Positions 34,015 through 43,002 of a stretch of DNA of 64,000 nucleotides are shown here, piece after piece. The stretch is taken from contig NZ_CP101161.1 in assembly GCF_024298865.1 (NCBI RefSeq), forward strand, positions 2,563,227-2,627,226, in the 5' to 3' direction. Within the stretch, counting starts at the first letter, position 1, and the number at the start of each line of letters is the position of its first letter. Both the position numbers and the translations under genes were made by a program. The DNA comes from Halorarius halobius (GTDB taxonomy: Archaea; Halobacteriota; Halobacteria; Halobacteriales; Haloarculaceae). The notes beneath the pieces were generated by a model. It saw only the letters and a program-made list of their open reading frames with translations. It was not told where the DNA came from and searched no databases.

Positions 34015-34038
34015 GCCTCCCCGTTTGGCGGGGGGACG

Positions 34039-34067
34039 GAAATATCCTCGCTAAAGCGAATTTTAGC
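34039..34067 (-). promoter_or_regulatory. psmB promoter: TATA box plus upstream palindrome
   Basis: On the minus strand GGATATTTC (34039-34047) is 28 nt from the ATG. Immediately upstream is GCTAAA-N6-TTTAGC (34050-34067), a perfect 6-bp inverted repeat in the TFB-recognition/operator position. Confidence 0.55.
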
Positions 34068-34193
34068 CGGCGATGCGCCGTGTGGCGGTTCGGCGGGTCG
34101 GTGGGACCGCCCGGCGCCGTGAACGCGGCCCGTGACTACCGGCGCCGGCGGTCGCGTCGCCGTCGACGCTGACGGTCGCCGTTACACACAACC

Positions 34194-34199
34194 CTTATT
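34194..34199 (+). promoter_or_regulatory. TATA box of mrp gene
   Basis: CTTATT centred about 26 nt before the ATG at 34223. Confidence 0.4.
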
Positions 34200-34222
34200 C
34201 ACCGACCGAGACTAGCCCGGGC

Positions 34223-35266
34223 ATGGACGAAGCCGCCGTACGTGAGGCTCTCGAAGGGGTCACGGACCCCGACCTCGGCGACGACGTCGTGTCGCTGGGA
34301 CTCGTCAACAGCGTCGAGGTGGACGGCGACGCCGTCGCGGTCGACCTGGCGCTGGGTGCGCCGTACTCGCCGACGGAGACGGCTATCGCCGCCGAGGTGC
34401 GCAAGACGCTCTCGGAAGCCGGCGTCGAGAGCGTCGACCTCTCGGCGAGCGTCGACCGGGGTATCGCGCCCGACGAACAGGTGCTCCCGGACGTGAAGAA
34501 CGTCATCGCCGTCGCCTCCGGGAAGGGCGGCGTCGGCAAATCCACCGTCGCGGTAAACCTCGCGGCCGGGCTCTCGGAGTTGGGTGCCCGCGTCGGCCTG
34601 TTCGACGCCGACGTGTACGGGCCGAACGTCCCGCGGATGGTCGAGGCCGACGAACGGCCGCAGGCGACGCCCGACGAGACAATCGTGCCCCCGGAGCGCT
34701 ACGGGGTGAAACTGATGAGCATGGCCTTTCTCGTCGGCGAGGACGACCCCGTCATCTGGCGGGGGCCGATGGTCCACAAGCTCATCACCCAACTCGTCGA
34801 GGACGTCGAGTGGGGGGGCCTCGACTACATGGTCGTGGACCTGCCGCCGGGCACCGGCGACACGCAACTCACCCTGCTCCAGTCGGTGCCCGTCTCGGGG
34901 GCCGTCATCGTCACCACGCCCCAGGAGGTGGCGCTCGACGACGCCCGTAAGGGTCTGCGCATGTTCGGCAAACACGACACGCCCGTCCTCGGTATCGTCG
35001 AGAACATGTCCGCGTTCAGGTGTCCGGACTGCGGGAGCGAGCACGCCATCTTCGGCGAGGGCGGCGGCCGGTCGTTCGCCGACGAGAACGACCTGCCGTT
35101 CCTCGGGTCGGTGCCGCTGGACCCCGCGGTTCGGGAGGGCGGCGACACGGGCGCGCCCATCGTCCTCGAGGACGACAACCAGACGGGCGCGGCGTTCCGC
35201 GAGTTCACCGAGTCGGCGGCCAACATGCAGGGCATCGTCCACCGGCGGCGCGAAGCGGAGCGATGA
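34223..35266 (+). CDS. mrp: Mrp/ApbC-family Fe-S carrier ATPase
   Basis: 347 residues. An N-terminal MIP18/DUF59 domain (about 1-80, VTDPDLGDDVVSLGLV) is followed by the deviant Walker A motif ASGKGGVGKST, then GLFDADVYGPNVPRM, VDLPPGTGDTQLTL and a C-terminal CxxC (FRCPDCGSE) that binds a bridging Fe-S cluster in this family. It assembles or delivers Fe-S clusters to apoproteins. The next gene starts in an ATGA overlap with its stop. Confidence 0.95.
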   Translation: MDEAAVREALEGVTDPDLGDDVVSLGLVNSVEVDGDAVAVDLALGAPYSPTETAIAAEVRKTLSEAGVESVDLSASVDRGIAPDEQVLPDVKNVIAVASGKGGVGKSTVAVNLAAGLSELGARVGLFDADVYGPNVPRMVEADERPQATPDETIVPPERYGVKLMSMAFLVGEDDPVIWRGPMVHKLITQLVEDVEWGGLDYMVVDLPPGTGDTQLTLLQSVPVSGAVIVTTPQEVALDDARKGLRMFGKHDTPVLGIVENMSAFRCPDCGSEHAIFGEGGGRSFADENDLPFLGSVPLDPAVREGGDTGAPIVLEDDNQTGAAFREFTESAANMQGIVHRRREAER

Positions 35267-35490
35267 GCGACGGGGACGGCATCGACCCCGACCCGGAGCG
35301 GGCGGCGCTCGTCCGCGAGGTGGCAGAGGACGTGCGTGGCGACTCCTCGGAGTCCGAACAGCTAGCGGCGCTTCTCTACCGGGTCTCCGACCTCTACGAC
35401 CCGGAGGAGGACACCTCGCCGCCCGAGATATACCGGAACGTGCGGACCATCCTGCAGATAAAGGAACGCGGCACGCTCGAACGCGATTAG
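35263..35490 (+). CDS. Small haloarchaeal protein co-translated with Mrp
   Basis: 75 residues, helical and acidic (VREVAEDVRGDSSESEQLAA, LYDPEEDTSPPEIYRNVRTI). The ATG overlaps the mrp stop (ATGA), so translational coupling is likely and a role linked to Mrp is plausible but untested. No cysteine is present, so it is not itself a cluster scaffold. Its stop overlaps the HxlR gene stop on the other strand. Confidence 0.75.
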   Translation: MSDGDGIDPDPERAALVREVAEDVRGDSSESEQLAALLYRVSDLYDPEEDTSPPEIYRNVRTILQIKERGTLERD

Positions 35491-35831
35491 TCGCGTCGTT
35501 CGGCCCACTCGACGAGCGGTTCCAGGCGCTCGTGTAACTCGGCGCCGTCGTCGGTGAGCCGGTACTCCACCCGCGGCGGGATGGTGTCGTGCTGGTCCCT
35601 GTCGAGGAGGCCGGCCTCCGTCAACTCACCCAGTCGCGCCGACAGCGTCGAACTGCTCACCTCGCCGAACGCCTCCTCGATGTCGCCGTAACGTGCCGGC
35701 TGAAGTGCGCCGACGACACAGACCACCTGCATCGCGTACTTCCGGCTGAGCAGGTCCATGACGCCGTCGAGCGGACAGAGACAGCGGGGCGATCCGGCGG
35801 GTTTCTCGGAGGAGCCAGGGTTCTCGGACAT
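35487..35831 (-). CDS. HxlR-family transcriptional regulator
   Basis: 114 residues with the HxlR layout: N-terminal Cys segment (PRCLCPLDGVMDLLSRKYAM), winged helix (YGDIEEAFGEVSSSTLSARL, LTEAGLLDRDQ) and the wing VEYRLTDDGAELHERL. HxlR proteins often sense electrophiles or thiol-reactive compounds through the N-terminal Cys. It is divergently transcribed from the HxHxxCC-motif protein, sharing a ~79-bp intergenic region with two opposed TATA boxes and a CTTTGGA direct repeat. Confidence 0.92.
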   Translation of the reverse strand: MSENPGSSEKPAGSPRCLCPLDGVMDLLSRKYAMQVVCVVGALQPARYGDIEEAFGEVSSSTLSARLGELTEAGLLDRDQHDTIPPRVEYRLTDDGAELHERLEPLVEWAERRD

Positions 35832-35853
35832 GGGTTCGAGCGAGCGAAGTTCG

Positions 35854-35890
35854 TTCTATACTTTGGAGTTGACAGTTTAATAGCTTTGGA
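35854..35890. promoter_or_regulatory. Divergent promoter/operator region (HxlR and CC-motif gene)
   Basis: Minus-strand TATA AAGTATAG (35854-35863 region) is 27 nt from the HxlR ATG. Plus-strand TATA GTTTAATAG (35875-35883) is about 31 nt from the ATG at 35911. The 7-mer CTTTGGA occurs at 35861-35867 and 35884-35890 (23 bp apart), overlapping or abutting both TATA boxes, as expected for an autoregulatory operator. Confidence 0.55.
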
Positions 35891-35910
35891 ACAAAAAGCC
35901 AAGACGTAGC

Positions 35911-36249
35911 ATGAGCGAGACAGAGTCAGACCCACCGATAGCATGCGAGATGACGGCCGAGATGGCGGCGGACCGCCCCGGCCTCGTACACGACGCGCTT
36001 GCGGACGCGTACGCGGGCGCCGAGGAACACGAGGACGGCGTCACCCTCCGGTTCGAGGGGACCGAGGCGGCGCTGGAGGCGGCGGCGACGTTCGTCGTCC
36101 ACGAACACCAGTGCTGTGCGTTCGCCGACTACCGCATCGAGGTGTCGCCGCCGTACGAGACGACCAGCCTGACAATCACCGGGCCCGAGGGGGTCAAGCA
36201 GATGTTCCTGGACGGGATGGTCCCCCTGCTCGAGTCGGCGACAGAGTAG
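35911..36249 (+). CDS. Small HEHQCC-motif protein, putative target of the divergent HxlR regulator
   Basis: 112 residues. The N-terminal part holds CEMTAEMAADRPGLVHDALA, then a central FVVHEHQCCAFADYRIEV segment with a His-x-His-x2-Cys-Cys motif, and C-terminal LTITGPEGVKQMFLDG. The paired Cys after His residues suggest metal or thiol-reactive chemistry; similar CC-x-F segments occur in small proteins of bacterial metal/MerR operons, but I cannot assign a family. It is leaderless from its own TATA box and sits alone before the ribosomal operon. Confidence 0.75.
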   Translation: MSETESDPPIACEMTAEMAADRPGLVHDALADAYAGAEEHEDGVTLRFEGTEAALEAAATFVVHEHQCCAFADYRIEVSPPYETTSLTITGPEGVKQMFLDGMVPLLESATE

Positions 36250-36331
36250 CGACCGTCTCGCCGGGCGCCCGCGCCCGGTGGTTCCGGCGGCGTGTGTTCC
36301 GTCGTCGCACGGCCGTCACGCGTTCGTGACC

Positions 36332-36339
36332 CTTAAGTA
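36332..36339 (+). promoter_or_regulatory. Strong TATA box upstream of tRNA-Ser and the rps13 operon
   Basis: CTTAAGTA, about 110 nt before the tRNA-Ser 5' end, so transcription should begin near 36360. The ~85-nt leader contains GGGCGC/GCGCCC and CTCCGC-type complementary segments and no ORF. Confidence 0.5.
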
Positions 36340-36446
36340 CGGGTAGGGAGTTGTGTCGAGTGCAATCGATGTAGGGCGCTCCGCGCCCGAGTCCGCAAGG
36401 GCGGAGATACACGCGGGACGCGAACGCGTCCGCCAGACACACGCAG

Positions 36447-36529
36447 GTCGTGGTAGCCAAGTGGCCCAAGGCGCTGGGTTGCTAACTCAGTGGCGTAATG
36501 CCCCCGGGGTTCGAATCCCCGCCACGACG
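36447..36529 (+). tRNA. tRNA-Ser, anticodon GCU
   Basis: Acceptor GTCGTGG (36447-36453) pairs with CCACGAC (36522-36528), discriminator G. The anticodon loop TTGCTAA gives GCU. It has a long variable arm and T-loop GGTTCGAATCC. It lies 34 bp before rps13, the known haloarchaeal arrangement. Confidence 0.96.
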
Positions 36530-36562
36530 CTCACACACCCACACAACCAACCGTATCCACAC

Positions 36563-37084
36563 ATGAGCGCGGAAGAACCCGACACCGAGGCCGAGGACGA
36601 GGAGGAGGACATCCGCTACTTCGTCCGCATCGGCCAGACCGACCTCGACGGCACCAAGTCAGTCGAGCGGTCGCTGACAGAGATGAACGGAATCGGCCGA
36701 CGAACGGCCCGCATCATCGCCCAGAAAGCCGGCATCGACCGACGTTCGGTCATCGGCAAACTCGAGGACGACGAAATCGACGACATCGTCGAACTCGTCG
36801 AGGGGTACGCCGACGAGGTGCCCGAGTGGATGGTCAACCACCAGGACCACTACTTCTCGGGCGACTCGACCCACGAGTTCGGCAACGACCTCGAGATGAC
36901 CCGGCGGCGGGACATCAACCGGATGAAGATGATAGACTCCTACAAAGGAACCCGCCACAAGCGCGGGCAGAAGGTCCGCGGCCAGCGGACGAAGTCCACG
37001 GGCCGGACGGAGGGCACCATCGGTGTCAACGTCGAGGCCATCAAGGAGCAGCAGGCCGAGGAGGCCGAAGGTGGTGAGGAGTAA
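36563..37084 (+). CDS. rps13: 30S ribosomal protein uS13
   Basis: 173 residues. After an acidic haloarchaeal N-terminal extension of about 15 residues comes [39 protein letters not shown] and the C-terminal [20 protein letters not shown] that reaches the P-site tRNA. It is the first protein gene of the S13-S4-S11-Rpo3 group, downstream of tRNA-Ser. Its stop TAA shares one base with the rps4 ATG. Confidence 0.97.
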   Translation: MSAEEPDTEAEDEEEDIRYFVRIGQTDLDGTKSVERSLTEMNGIGRRTARIIAQKAGIDRRSVIGKLEDDEIDDIVELVEGYADEVPEWMVNHQDHYFSGDSTHEFGNDLEMTRRRDINRMKMIDSYKGTRHKRGQKVRGQRTKSTGRTEGTIGVNVEAIKEQQAEEAEGGEE

Positions 37085-37614
37085 TGCCGCTTGGAAGCAA
37101 CACGAAGCTGTACGAGACGCCGAACCACCCGTACCAGGGTGAACGCATCGACCAGGAGGCCCGTCTGCTGGAGACGTACGGCCTCAAGAACAAGGAGGAG
37201 CTGTGGCGCGCGCAGTCGGAACTGCGCGACTACCGCCGCGAGGCCCGGAAACTGCTGGGCCGCACGCAGGGCGACGCCGAGGCCGCCGCCCGGAAGGGCG
37301 ACGAGTTCCTCGCACGGCTCCAGCGCGTCGGCGTGCTCGGCGAGGACGACTCGCTGGACGACGTGCTGTCGCTCGACGTCGAGGACGTGCTCGAGCGTCG
37401 GCTCCAGACCATCGCGTACCGCCAGGGGCTGGCGAACACGACCCAGCAGGCGCGGCAGTTCATCGTCCACGGCCACGTCACGGTCGACGGCGCACGCGTC
37501 ACGACGCCCTCCTACACCGTCGAGGTGAGCGAGGAGGACGCCATCGACTACGACGAGAACAGTCCGCTCGCGGACGACCTGCACCCGGAGCGTGCGGGAG
37601 GTGACCAAGAATGA
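37084..37614 (+). CDS. rps4: 30S ribosomal protein uS4
   Basis: 176 residues, with [20 protein letters not shown], the helical [20 protein letters not shown] segment and the S4 RNA-binding domain [20 protein letters not shown] then [12 protein letters not shown]. An acidic C-terminal tail is typical of haloarchaea. The start overlaps the rps13 stop by one base, and rps11 starts inside its end. Confidence 0.97.
   Translation: MPLGSNTKLYETPNHPYQGERIDQEARLLETYGLKNKEELWRAQSELRDYRREARKLLGRTQGDAEAAARKGDEFLARLQRVGVLGEDDSLDDVLSLDVEDVLERRLQTIAYRQGLANTTQQARQFIVHGHVTVDGARVTTPSYTVEVSEEDAIDYDENSPLADDLHPERAGGDQE
37597..37604 (+). promoter_or_regulatory. Shine-Dalgarno site of rps11
   Basis: GGAGGTGA, a complete anti-SD match, six bases before the rps11 ATG and inside the rps4 coding sequence. 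Confidence 0.8.
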
Positions 37615-38000
37615 GTGAGAGCAACGACGGCAAGTGGGGCATCGCACACGTGTATGCCTCGTTCAACAACACGATCATCACGGTAACGGACGTGACCGGC
37701 GCGGAGACCATCGTGAAGTCCTCCGGCGGGACGGTCGTGAAGCAGAACCGCGACGAGGCGTCGCCGTACGCCGCCATGCAGATGGCGGAGGCGGTCGCCG
37801 ACGAGATCAAGGCCGCGGGCATCGACGGGCTCCACGTCCGCGTGCGCGGCCCGGGCGGTAACCTGAACAAGTCTCCCGGGCCCGGCGCACAGGCGACGAT
37901 CCGCGCGCTCGCCCGTGCCGGCCTGGAGATCGGTCGCATCGAGGACGTGACTCCCATCCCGCACGACGGTACGCGGGCGCCGAAGAACAGCGGGTTCTGA
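37611..38000 (+). CDS. rps11: 30S ribosomal protein uS11
   Basis: 129 residues of normal uS11 length: [20 protein letters not shown], the [20 protein letters not shown] helix, [20 protein letters not shown] and the C-terminal [18 protein letters not shown]. It overlaps rps4 by 4 bp and is preceded by a full-strength SD. rpoD follows after one base. Confidence 0.98.
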   Translation: MSESNDGKWGIAHVYASFNNTIITVTDVTGAETIVKSSGGTVVKQNRDEASPYAAMQMAEAVADEIKAAGIDGLHVRVRGPGGNLNKSPGPGAQATIRALARAGLEIGRIEDVTPIPHDGTRAPKNSGF

Positions 38001-38001
38001 C

Positions 38002-38751
38002 ATGAGCGAGCAATACGAGGTGGAGTTCATCGAACGCGGCGACCGCGAAGCGCGGTTCCTCGTTCGCGGCGTGACGCCCGCGTTCGCCAACGGCGTTCGA
38101 CGGGCGATGCTCGCGGACGTGCCGACGCTCTCGATAGACGAGGTCCGCGTCGTCGAGAACTCGTCGGTGATGTTCGACGAGCAGATAGGGCTCCGTCTTG
38201 GTCTCGTCCCGCTGACGACGCCGCCGGGCGAGTTCGAGGTCGGCGACGAGGTGACGCTCGCGCTCGACGTCGAGGGGCCGGACACCGCCTACTCCGGCGA
38301 CCTCCGGTCGTCTGACGACCTCGTCCAGCCGGCCGACGAGAACGTCCCCATCATCGACCTGAAGGAGGGCCAGCGCCTCGAAATCGAGGCCGACGCGGTG
38401 CTCGACACGGGGAAGGCCCACGCCAAACATCAGGGCGGGGTCGCGGTCGGCTACCGCCACCTCCAGCAGGTCGAAGTCGTCGGCGACAGCGAGGAGTTCG
38501 AGTCCGACGAGCCCCACATCGTCCGTGGCGTCATCGAGGACGAGGACGGCACGCTCGTCGCCACCGACGAGTTCGGCAACGACCTCACGAACCGGTATCC
38601 CGGGAAGGAGGTCGCCGTCTCGGACGTGCCGAACGCGTTCGTGTTCCACGTCGAGACGGACGGCTCGCTGACGGTGGAGGAGCTGGTGCTTGCGGCCGTC
38701 GACACCATCCACGACCGCGCCGCCGAACTCGAAGAGGCAGTCCAACTGTAA
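38002..38751 (+). CDS. rpoD: DNA-directed RNA polymerase subunit D (Rpo3)
   Basis: 249 residues. Alpha-like assembly subunit: [40 protein letters not shown] and [13 protein letters not shown] form the dimerisation core, and [20 protein letters not shown] the C-terminal part. The protein has no cysteine at all, so the Fe-S cluster domain found in Rpo3 of many archaea is absent or cluster-free here. It heterodimerises with Rpo11 (not in the window). Confidence 0.97.
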   Translation: MSEQYEVEFIERGDREARFLVRGVTPAFANGVRRAMLADVPTLSIDEVRVVENSSVMFDEQIGLRLGLVPLTTPPGEFEVGDEVTLALDVEGPDTAYSGDLRSSDDLVQPADENVPIIDLKEGQRLEIEADAVLDTGKAHAKHQGGVAVGYRHLQQVEVVGDSEEFESDEPHIVRGVIEDEDGTLVATDEFGNDLTNRYPGKEVAVSDVPNAFVFHVETDGSLTVEELVLAAVDTIHDRAAELEEAVQL

Positions 38752-38880
38752 CACCGATGCGCGCCCACAGCCACACACCGTGGATGCCCCGGACACCGAG
38801 CGACGCCGCCGGCTCTGTCGGCGGCTTCCGGTGTCACACCGAAGGGGTTAACAACGGGCGCGCAGTACCGAAAACCGCGT

Positions 38881-38965
38881 GCAGGGATAGCCAAGTCAGG
38901 CCAACGGCGCAGCGTTCAGGGCGCTGTCGTGTAGACGTCCGCAGGTTCAAATCCTGCTCCCTGCA
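38881..38965 (+). tRNA. tRNA-Leu, anticodon CAG
   Basis: Acceptor GCAGGGA (38881-38887) pairs with TCCCTGC (38958-38964), discriminator A. The anticodon arm is CAGCG-TTCAGGG-CGCTG, giving CAG. It has a long variable arm and T-loop GGTTCAAATCC. It sits between rpoD and rpl18e, as in Haloarcula. Confidence 0.96.
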
Positions 38966-38992
38966 TCCATTCTCTCCCTGGAGTGATACAGA

Positions 38993-39343
38993 ATGAGCAA
39001 GACGAACCCGAGACTCAACAGTCTCATCGCCGACCTCAAGTCCACCACCCGTAACGGTGGGGGCGACGTGTGGGCCGACGTGGCCGAGCGGCTGGAGAAG
39101 CCGCGACGGACCCACGCTGAGGTGAACCTGGGCCGCATCGAACGGTACGCCCGCGAGGACGAGACCGTCGTCGTGCCCGGGAAGGTGCTCGGTTCCGGTG
39201 CCCTCCGCAAGGAGGTCACCGTCGCCGCCGTCGACTTCTCGTCGTCAGCGGAGACCAAAATCGAGCACGTCGGTGAGACCGTGACGCTGGAGGAAGCGCT
39301 CGAGAACAACCCCGACGGAACCGACGTGCGGGTGATCCGATGA
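38993..39343 (+). CDS. rpl18e: 50S ribosomal protein eL18
   Basis: 116 residues: [40 protein letters not shown] and [20 protein letters not shown] are characteristic. An SD-like GGAGTGAT lies about 7 nt before the ATG. It begins the L18e-L13-S9-Rpo10-Rpo6-Eno-S2 run and overlaps rpl13 (ATGA). Confidence 0.97.
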   Translation: MSKTNPRLNSLIADLKSTTRNGGGDVWADVAERLEKPRRTHAEVNLGRIERYAREDETVVVPGKVLGSGALRKEVTVAAVDFSSSAETKIEHVGETVTLEEALENNPDGTDVRVIR

Positions 39344-39777
39344 GCCACGCCGAGTTCGACGCCGATGTCGTCGTCGACGCGAAGGACTGCATCATGGGTC
39401 GCGTCGCCTCGAACGTCGCCCAGCGCGCGCTTGACGGCGAGCGCGTCGCCGTGGTGAACGCCGAGGGCGCGGTCATCACCGGCAACGCCGAGGACACCAT
39501 GGAGGTGTACGAGAAGCGCCGCGACGTCGGCTCCGACCGCGGCCCGTACTATCCGAAGCGGCCGGACCGCATCTTCAAGCGGTCCATCCGCGGGATGGTG
39601 CCGTACAAGGAGACGCGCGGCCGCGAAGCGTTCGAGAACGTCCGCGTGTACGTCGGCAACCCGCTCGACGAGGACGGCGACGTCCTCGAGGGCACGTCGC
39701 TGGATCGACTCTCGAACATCAACTTCACCACCCTCGGTGAGGTTTCCGAGAACCTGGGGGCCAACGTAACATGGTAA
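39340..39777 (+). CDS. rpl13: 50S ribosomal protein uL13
   Basis: 145 residues with [40 protein letters not shown] and [20 protein letters not shown], typical archaeal uL13. It overlaps rpl18e by 4 bp and rps9 by 7 bp, so the three are tightly coupled. Confidence 0.97.
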   Translation: MSHAEFDADVVVDAKDCIMGRVASNVAQRALDGERVAVVNAEGAVITGNAEDTMEVYEKRRDVGSDRGPYYPKRPDRIFKRSIRGMVPYKETRGREAFENVRVYVGNPLDEDGDVLEGTSLDRLSNINFTTLGEVSENLGANVTW

Positions 39778-40169
39778 CGAACACGTCCGGCAAGAAGAAG
39801 ACGGCCATCGCTCGCGCCACCGTGAGCGACGGGTCGGGGAAGGTGCGAATCAACAGCCAGCCCGTCGAACTGGTCGAACCGGAGCAGGCGCGACTCAAGA
39901 TGCTGGAGCCATTCCGCATCGCCGAGGAGGACCTGCGCGACTCCGTCGACGTCGACATCACCGTCAGCGGCGGTGGCTTCGCGGGGCAGGCCGACGCCAC
40001 CCGCACGGCCATCGCCCGCGGACTGGTCCAGCACAGCAACGACGCGGAACTGCGCGACGCGTTCATGGCGTTCGACCGCTCGTTGCTCGTCAACGACGTG
40101 CGCCAGTCCGAACCGAAGAAGTGGGGCGGCCCCGGCGCACGGGCCCGCTACCAGAAGTCCTACCGCTAG
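39771..40169 (+). CDS. rps9: 30S ribosomal protein uS9
   Basis: 132 residues: [20 protein letters not shown] at the start, [19 protein letters not shown] in the middle and the universal C-terminal [14 protein letters not shown] whose last Arg contacts P-site tRNA. The ATG at 39771 lies within the end of rpl13. Confidence 0.98.
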   Translation: MVTNTSGKKKTAIARATVSDGSGKVRINSQPVELVEPEQARLKMLEPFRIAEEDLRDSVDVDITVSGGGFAGQADATRTAIARGLVQHSNDAELRDAFMAFDRSLLVNDVRQSEPKKWGGPGARARYQKSYR

Positions 40170-40174
40170 GTGAT
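40168..40174 (+). promoter_or_regulatory. Shine-Dalgarno site of rpoN
   Basis: AGGTGAT overlapping the rps9 stop codon, six bases before the ATG at 40181. Confidence 0.7.
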
Positions 40175-40180
40175 TCACAC

Positions 40181-40375
40181 ATGATGGTCCCGGTCCGGTG
40201 TTTCACGTGCGGCAAGGTCGTCGGCGAGCACTGGGAGGAGTTCAAGGCGCGCACCCGCGAGGGCGACGAGGACCCGAAGCAGGTCCTCGACGAACTCGGC
40301 GTGGAGCGGGCCTGTTGCCGACGGATGCTCGTCTCGCACAAGGACCTCGTCGACGTGGTGGCACCCTACCAATGA
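40181..40375 (+). CDS. rpoN: DNA-directed RNA polymerase subunit N (Rpo10)
   Basis: 64 residues starting [20 protein letters not shown]; with [15 protein letters not shown] this gives the CxxC...CC zinc site of Rpo10/Rpb10. ATGs occur at 40181 and 40184; the first fits the SD spacing. The stop overlaps the rpoK start (ATGA). Confidence 0.97.
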   Translation: MMVPVRCFTCGKVVGEHWEEFKARTREGDEDPKQVLDELGVERACCRRMLVSHKDLVDVVAPYQ

Positions 40376-40548
40376 AGACGGACAACCGCTACGAGAAGGC
40401 GCGCATCCTGGGGGCGCGAGCCCTGCAGGTGTCACACGGCGCGCCCGTGCTCATCGAGACGAACCAGACGGAGCCGATACTCATCGCGGCCGAGGAGTAC
40501 GACGCGGGCGTCCTCCCCTTCACGGTGCGGCGAGGTGACGAGGCGTGA
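40372..40548 (+). CDS. rpoK: DNA-directed RNA polymerase subunit K (Rpo6)
   Basis: 58 residues: [20 protein letters not shown] and [17 protein letters not shown] are the conserved core of Rpo6/Rpb6/omega, which clamps the largest subunit. Only the core is present, as in other haloarchaea. Its stop overlaps the eno GTG start. Confidence 0.97.
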   Translation: MKTDNRYEKARILGARALQVSHGAPVLIETNQTEPILIAAEEYDAGVLPFTVRRGDEA

Positions 40549-41741
40549 CGCTCGTCACGGAGGTACGGCTCCGCCGCGTCCTCGACAGTCGGGGGAATCC
40601 GACGGTCGAGGCCGAGGTGCGAACCGAGTCCGGTGGCTTCGGTCGGGCGGCGGCCCCCTCGGGGGCCTCGACCGGCGAGTACGAGGCCATCGAACTCCCG
40701 CCGGAGGAGGCCATCGCCAGCGCCCGCGAACTCGCGGTGCCGCGCATCGAGGGCCAGGTGTACGCCGGCGACCAACGGTCGGTCGACCGCGCGCTCCGCG
40801 GTGCGGACGGCACCGACGACTTCTCGAAGGTCGGTGCCAACAGCGCGGTCGCCATCTCGATGGCCGCCGCGAAGGCGGGCGCCGACATGCTGGGCGCGCC
40901 GCTGTACCAGCATCTCGGCGGCGCGTTCCGCGGCGAGAACTTCCCGGTCCCGCTGGGCAACGTGGTCGGCGGTGGCGAACACGCCGCGGACGCGACCCAC
41001 ATCCAGGAGTTCCTCGCCGCGCCGGTCGGCGCCCCGAGCGTCGCCGACGCCGTGTTCGCCAACGCGGCGGTCCACGGCGAGGTCCACGACATCCTCGCGG
41101 AGCGCGGCATCCCTGCCGCGAAAGGTGACGAGGGCGCGTGGGCGCCCTCCGTCGACGACAGCGAGGCGTTCGACGTCGTCGAGCAGGCCGTCGAGACGGT
41201 CGCGGACGACGTGGGGTTCGACATCAAGTTCGGCCTCGACGTCGCCGCCGCGGAACTGTACGAGGACGGCGCGTACCGGTACGGTGATACGGTCCGCACG
41301 CCCGACGAGCAGGTCGACTACATCGCCTCGCTCGTCGACGAGTACGACCTCGCGTACGTCGAGGACCCGCTCGACGAGGACGACTACGACGGGTTCGCCG
41401 AGTTGACCGAGCGCGTGGGCGACCGCACGCTCGTCTGCGGCGACGACCTGTTCGTCACCAACACCGACCGTCTGTCGGAGGGCATCGAGCGCGGCGCGGC
41501 CAACAGCATCCTGGTGAAGCCGAACCAGATAGGGACGCTGTCGGACGCGTTCGACGCGGTCGAACTCGCCCAGCGCAACGGCTACGACCCCGTCATCTCC
41601 CACCGGAGCGGGGAGACGGAGGACACCACCATCGCCCACCTCGCCGTGGCGACCGACGCCCCGTTCATCAAGACGGGCGCGGTCGGCGGCGAGCGCACCG
41701 CCAAACTGAACGAACTCATCAGAATCGAGGCAAACGCATGA
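40545..41741 (+). CDS. eno: Enolase
   Basis: 398 residues. The N-terminal [20 protein letters not shown], the [17 protein letters not shown] segment ([13 protein letters not shown]), metal ligands in [23 protein letters not shown] and [10 protein letters not shown], the catalytic Lys in [14 protein letters not shown] and [19 protein letters not shown] identify phosphopyruvate hydratase (2-phosphoglycerate to PEP). The start is a GTG overlapping the rpoK stop, with GAGGTGA six bases upstream. Enolase in this ribosomal operon is a recognised haloarchaeal arrangement. About 30 residues shorter than bacterial enolase. Confidence 0.97.
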   Translation: MTLVTEVRLRRVLDSRGNPTVEAEVRTESGGFGRAAAPSGASTGEYEAIELPPEEAIASARELAVPRIEGQVYAGDQRSVDRALRGADGTDDFSKVGANSAVAISMAAAKAGADMLGAPLYQHLGGAFRGENFPVPLGNVVGGGEHAADATHIQEFLAAPVGAPSVADAVFANAAVHGEVHDILAERGIPAAKGDEGAWAPSVDDSEAFDVVEQAVETVADDVGFDIKFGLDVAAAELYEDGAYRYGDTVRTPDEQVDYIASLVDEYDLAYVEDPLDEDDYDGFAELTERVGDRTLVCGDDLFVTNTDRLSEGIERGAANSILVKPNQIGTLSDAFDAVELAQRNGYDPVISHRSGETEDTTIAHLAVATDAPFIKTGAVGGERTAKLNELIRIEANA

Positions 41742-42577
41742 GCGACAACGACGACGGTCTCGACGCGGCCGAATCCGACGTCGACGCGGAGCCCACCGGC
41801 GAGTCCGGTGCCGAGCCCGCCGACGACCCGGAACCGGTCGCCGAGACCACCGACGAGGAAGAGACCGCCGAGGCCGCCGACGAGGAGGCCGAGGCCGAAG
41901 AGACAGCGGCGGCCGAGGAGGCCGACGAGACCGAGGAGGAGGAGGAAGCCGAGGAGGAGCCGGCCGTCCTCGACGAGGACGTCATGCCGGACGACGAGGC
42001 CGACCTGCTCATCCCGGTCGAGGACTACCTCGCGTCGGGCGTCCACATCGGGACCCAGCAGAAGACCCAGTCGATGGAGCGGTTCATCCATCGCGTCCGG
42101 ACCGACGGGCTGTACGTGCTGGACGTCTCGCAGACGGACGACCGCATCCGCACGGCCGCCTCGTTCCTGGCGAACTACGACCCCGAGCAGATTCTGGTCG
42201 CGTCCTCGCGCCAGTACGGTCGATTCCCGGCCGAGAAGTTCGCGGACGCCGTCGGCGCTCGCGCCCGGACCGGGCGGTTCATCCCGGGGACGCTGACGAA
42301 CCCGAAGTACGACGGCTACATCGAACCGGACGTCGTCGTCGTCACCGACCCCATCGGTGACTCGCAGGCGGTGAAGGAAGCCATCACGGTCGGCATCCCG
42401 GTCATCGCCATGTGCGACTCCAACAACACGACGTCGAACGTCGACCTCGTGGTCCCGACGAACAACAAGGGCCGCAAGGCTCTCTCCGTCGTCTACTGGC
42501 TGCTCGCCAACGAGACGCTCGACCGCCGCGGTGCCGAACCCGCCTACGCGCTCGAGGACTTCGAGAGCGACCTGTAA
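41738..42577 (+). CDS. rps2: 30S ribosomal protein uS2 with long acidic N-terminal extension
   Basis: 279 residues. The first ~85 are almost only Glu, Asp, Ala, Thr and Pro, an extension seen in haloarchaeal uS2. The folded part starts at [20 protein letters not shown] and continues [40 protein letters not shown] and [19 protein letters not shown]. It overlaps eno (ATGA) and ends the operon. The 160 bp after it up to cspA hold no convincing gene. Confidence 0.97.
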   Translation: MSDNDDGLDAAESDVDAEPTGESGAEPADDPEPVAETTDEEETAEAADEEAEAEETAAAEEADETEEEEEAEEEPAVLDEDVMPDDEADLLIPVEDYLASGVHIGTQQKTQSMERFIHRVRTDGLYVLDVSQTDDRIRTAASFLANYDPEQILVASSRQYGRFPAEKFADAVGARARTGRFIPGTLTNPKYDGYIEPDVVVVTDPIGDSQAVKEAITVGIPVIAMCDSNNTTSNVDLVVPTNNKGRKALSVVYWLLANETLDRRGAEPAYALEDFESDL

Positions 42578-42744
42578 CGGGACTCGGTTTTCGTTTCTCT
42601 CACGTCGTCAGCGGCGGCGCCGTACCGGTGCCGTCGCTGGCGTCGTGCGTCGCCGAAAGAACGAGCCCGGACGGTACTGCCACCGCTGTCGGGCGTGGAT
42701 GGTTCGAAGAACGGTACTGAGTGCCGGTAACGAAGCCGACCCGA

Positions 42745-42939
42745 TTACAGCCGGGTCAGGTTCTTCGCGCGCGGACCCTTCGGGGCGTCCTCGATCTCAA
42801 ACTCGACCTCCTGACCCTCTTCCAGGTCCTCTCCGCCGATGTCCTCCATGTGGAAGAAGACGTCCTCGTCGGAATCCTCGGTGTCGATGAAGCCGTAACC
42901 GCCAGTGTCGTTGAAGAAGTCAACCTTTCCGGTCGCCAT
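42745..42939 (-). CDS. cspA: Cold-shock domain protein
   Basis: 64 residues with RNP1 GGYGFIDTE and RNP2 DVFFHMEDI, the nucleic-acid-binding motifs of CSD proteins. Like other haloarchaeal copies it starts [20 protein letters not shown] and ends [12 protein letters not shown] took the ATG at 42939; the upstream in-frame ATG at 42969 adds ten non-conserved residues. A minus-strand CTTATGT element ~30 nt upstream may be its TATA box. Confidence 0.96.
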   Translation of the reverse strand: MATGKVDFFNDTGGYGFIDTEDSDEDVFFHMEDIGGEDLEEGQEVEFEIEDAPKGPRAKNLTRL

Positions 42940-43002
42940 TGCTTTTAGTGAGAGACGCCTGTGGGACATAAGGGTTTCGAGAGCAGAGTCCCGAGAGATG
43001 TG

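Noticed and set aside
42531..42890. Frame with YCHRCRAW between rps2 and cspA, possible small zinc protein
   Set aside because: It overlaps the end of rps2 and all of cspA antisense, has no own start signal and only two Cys in that segment; the rest is Arg/Pro-rich.
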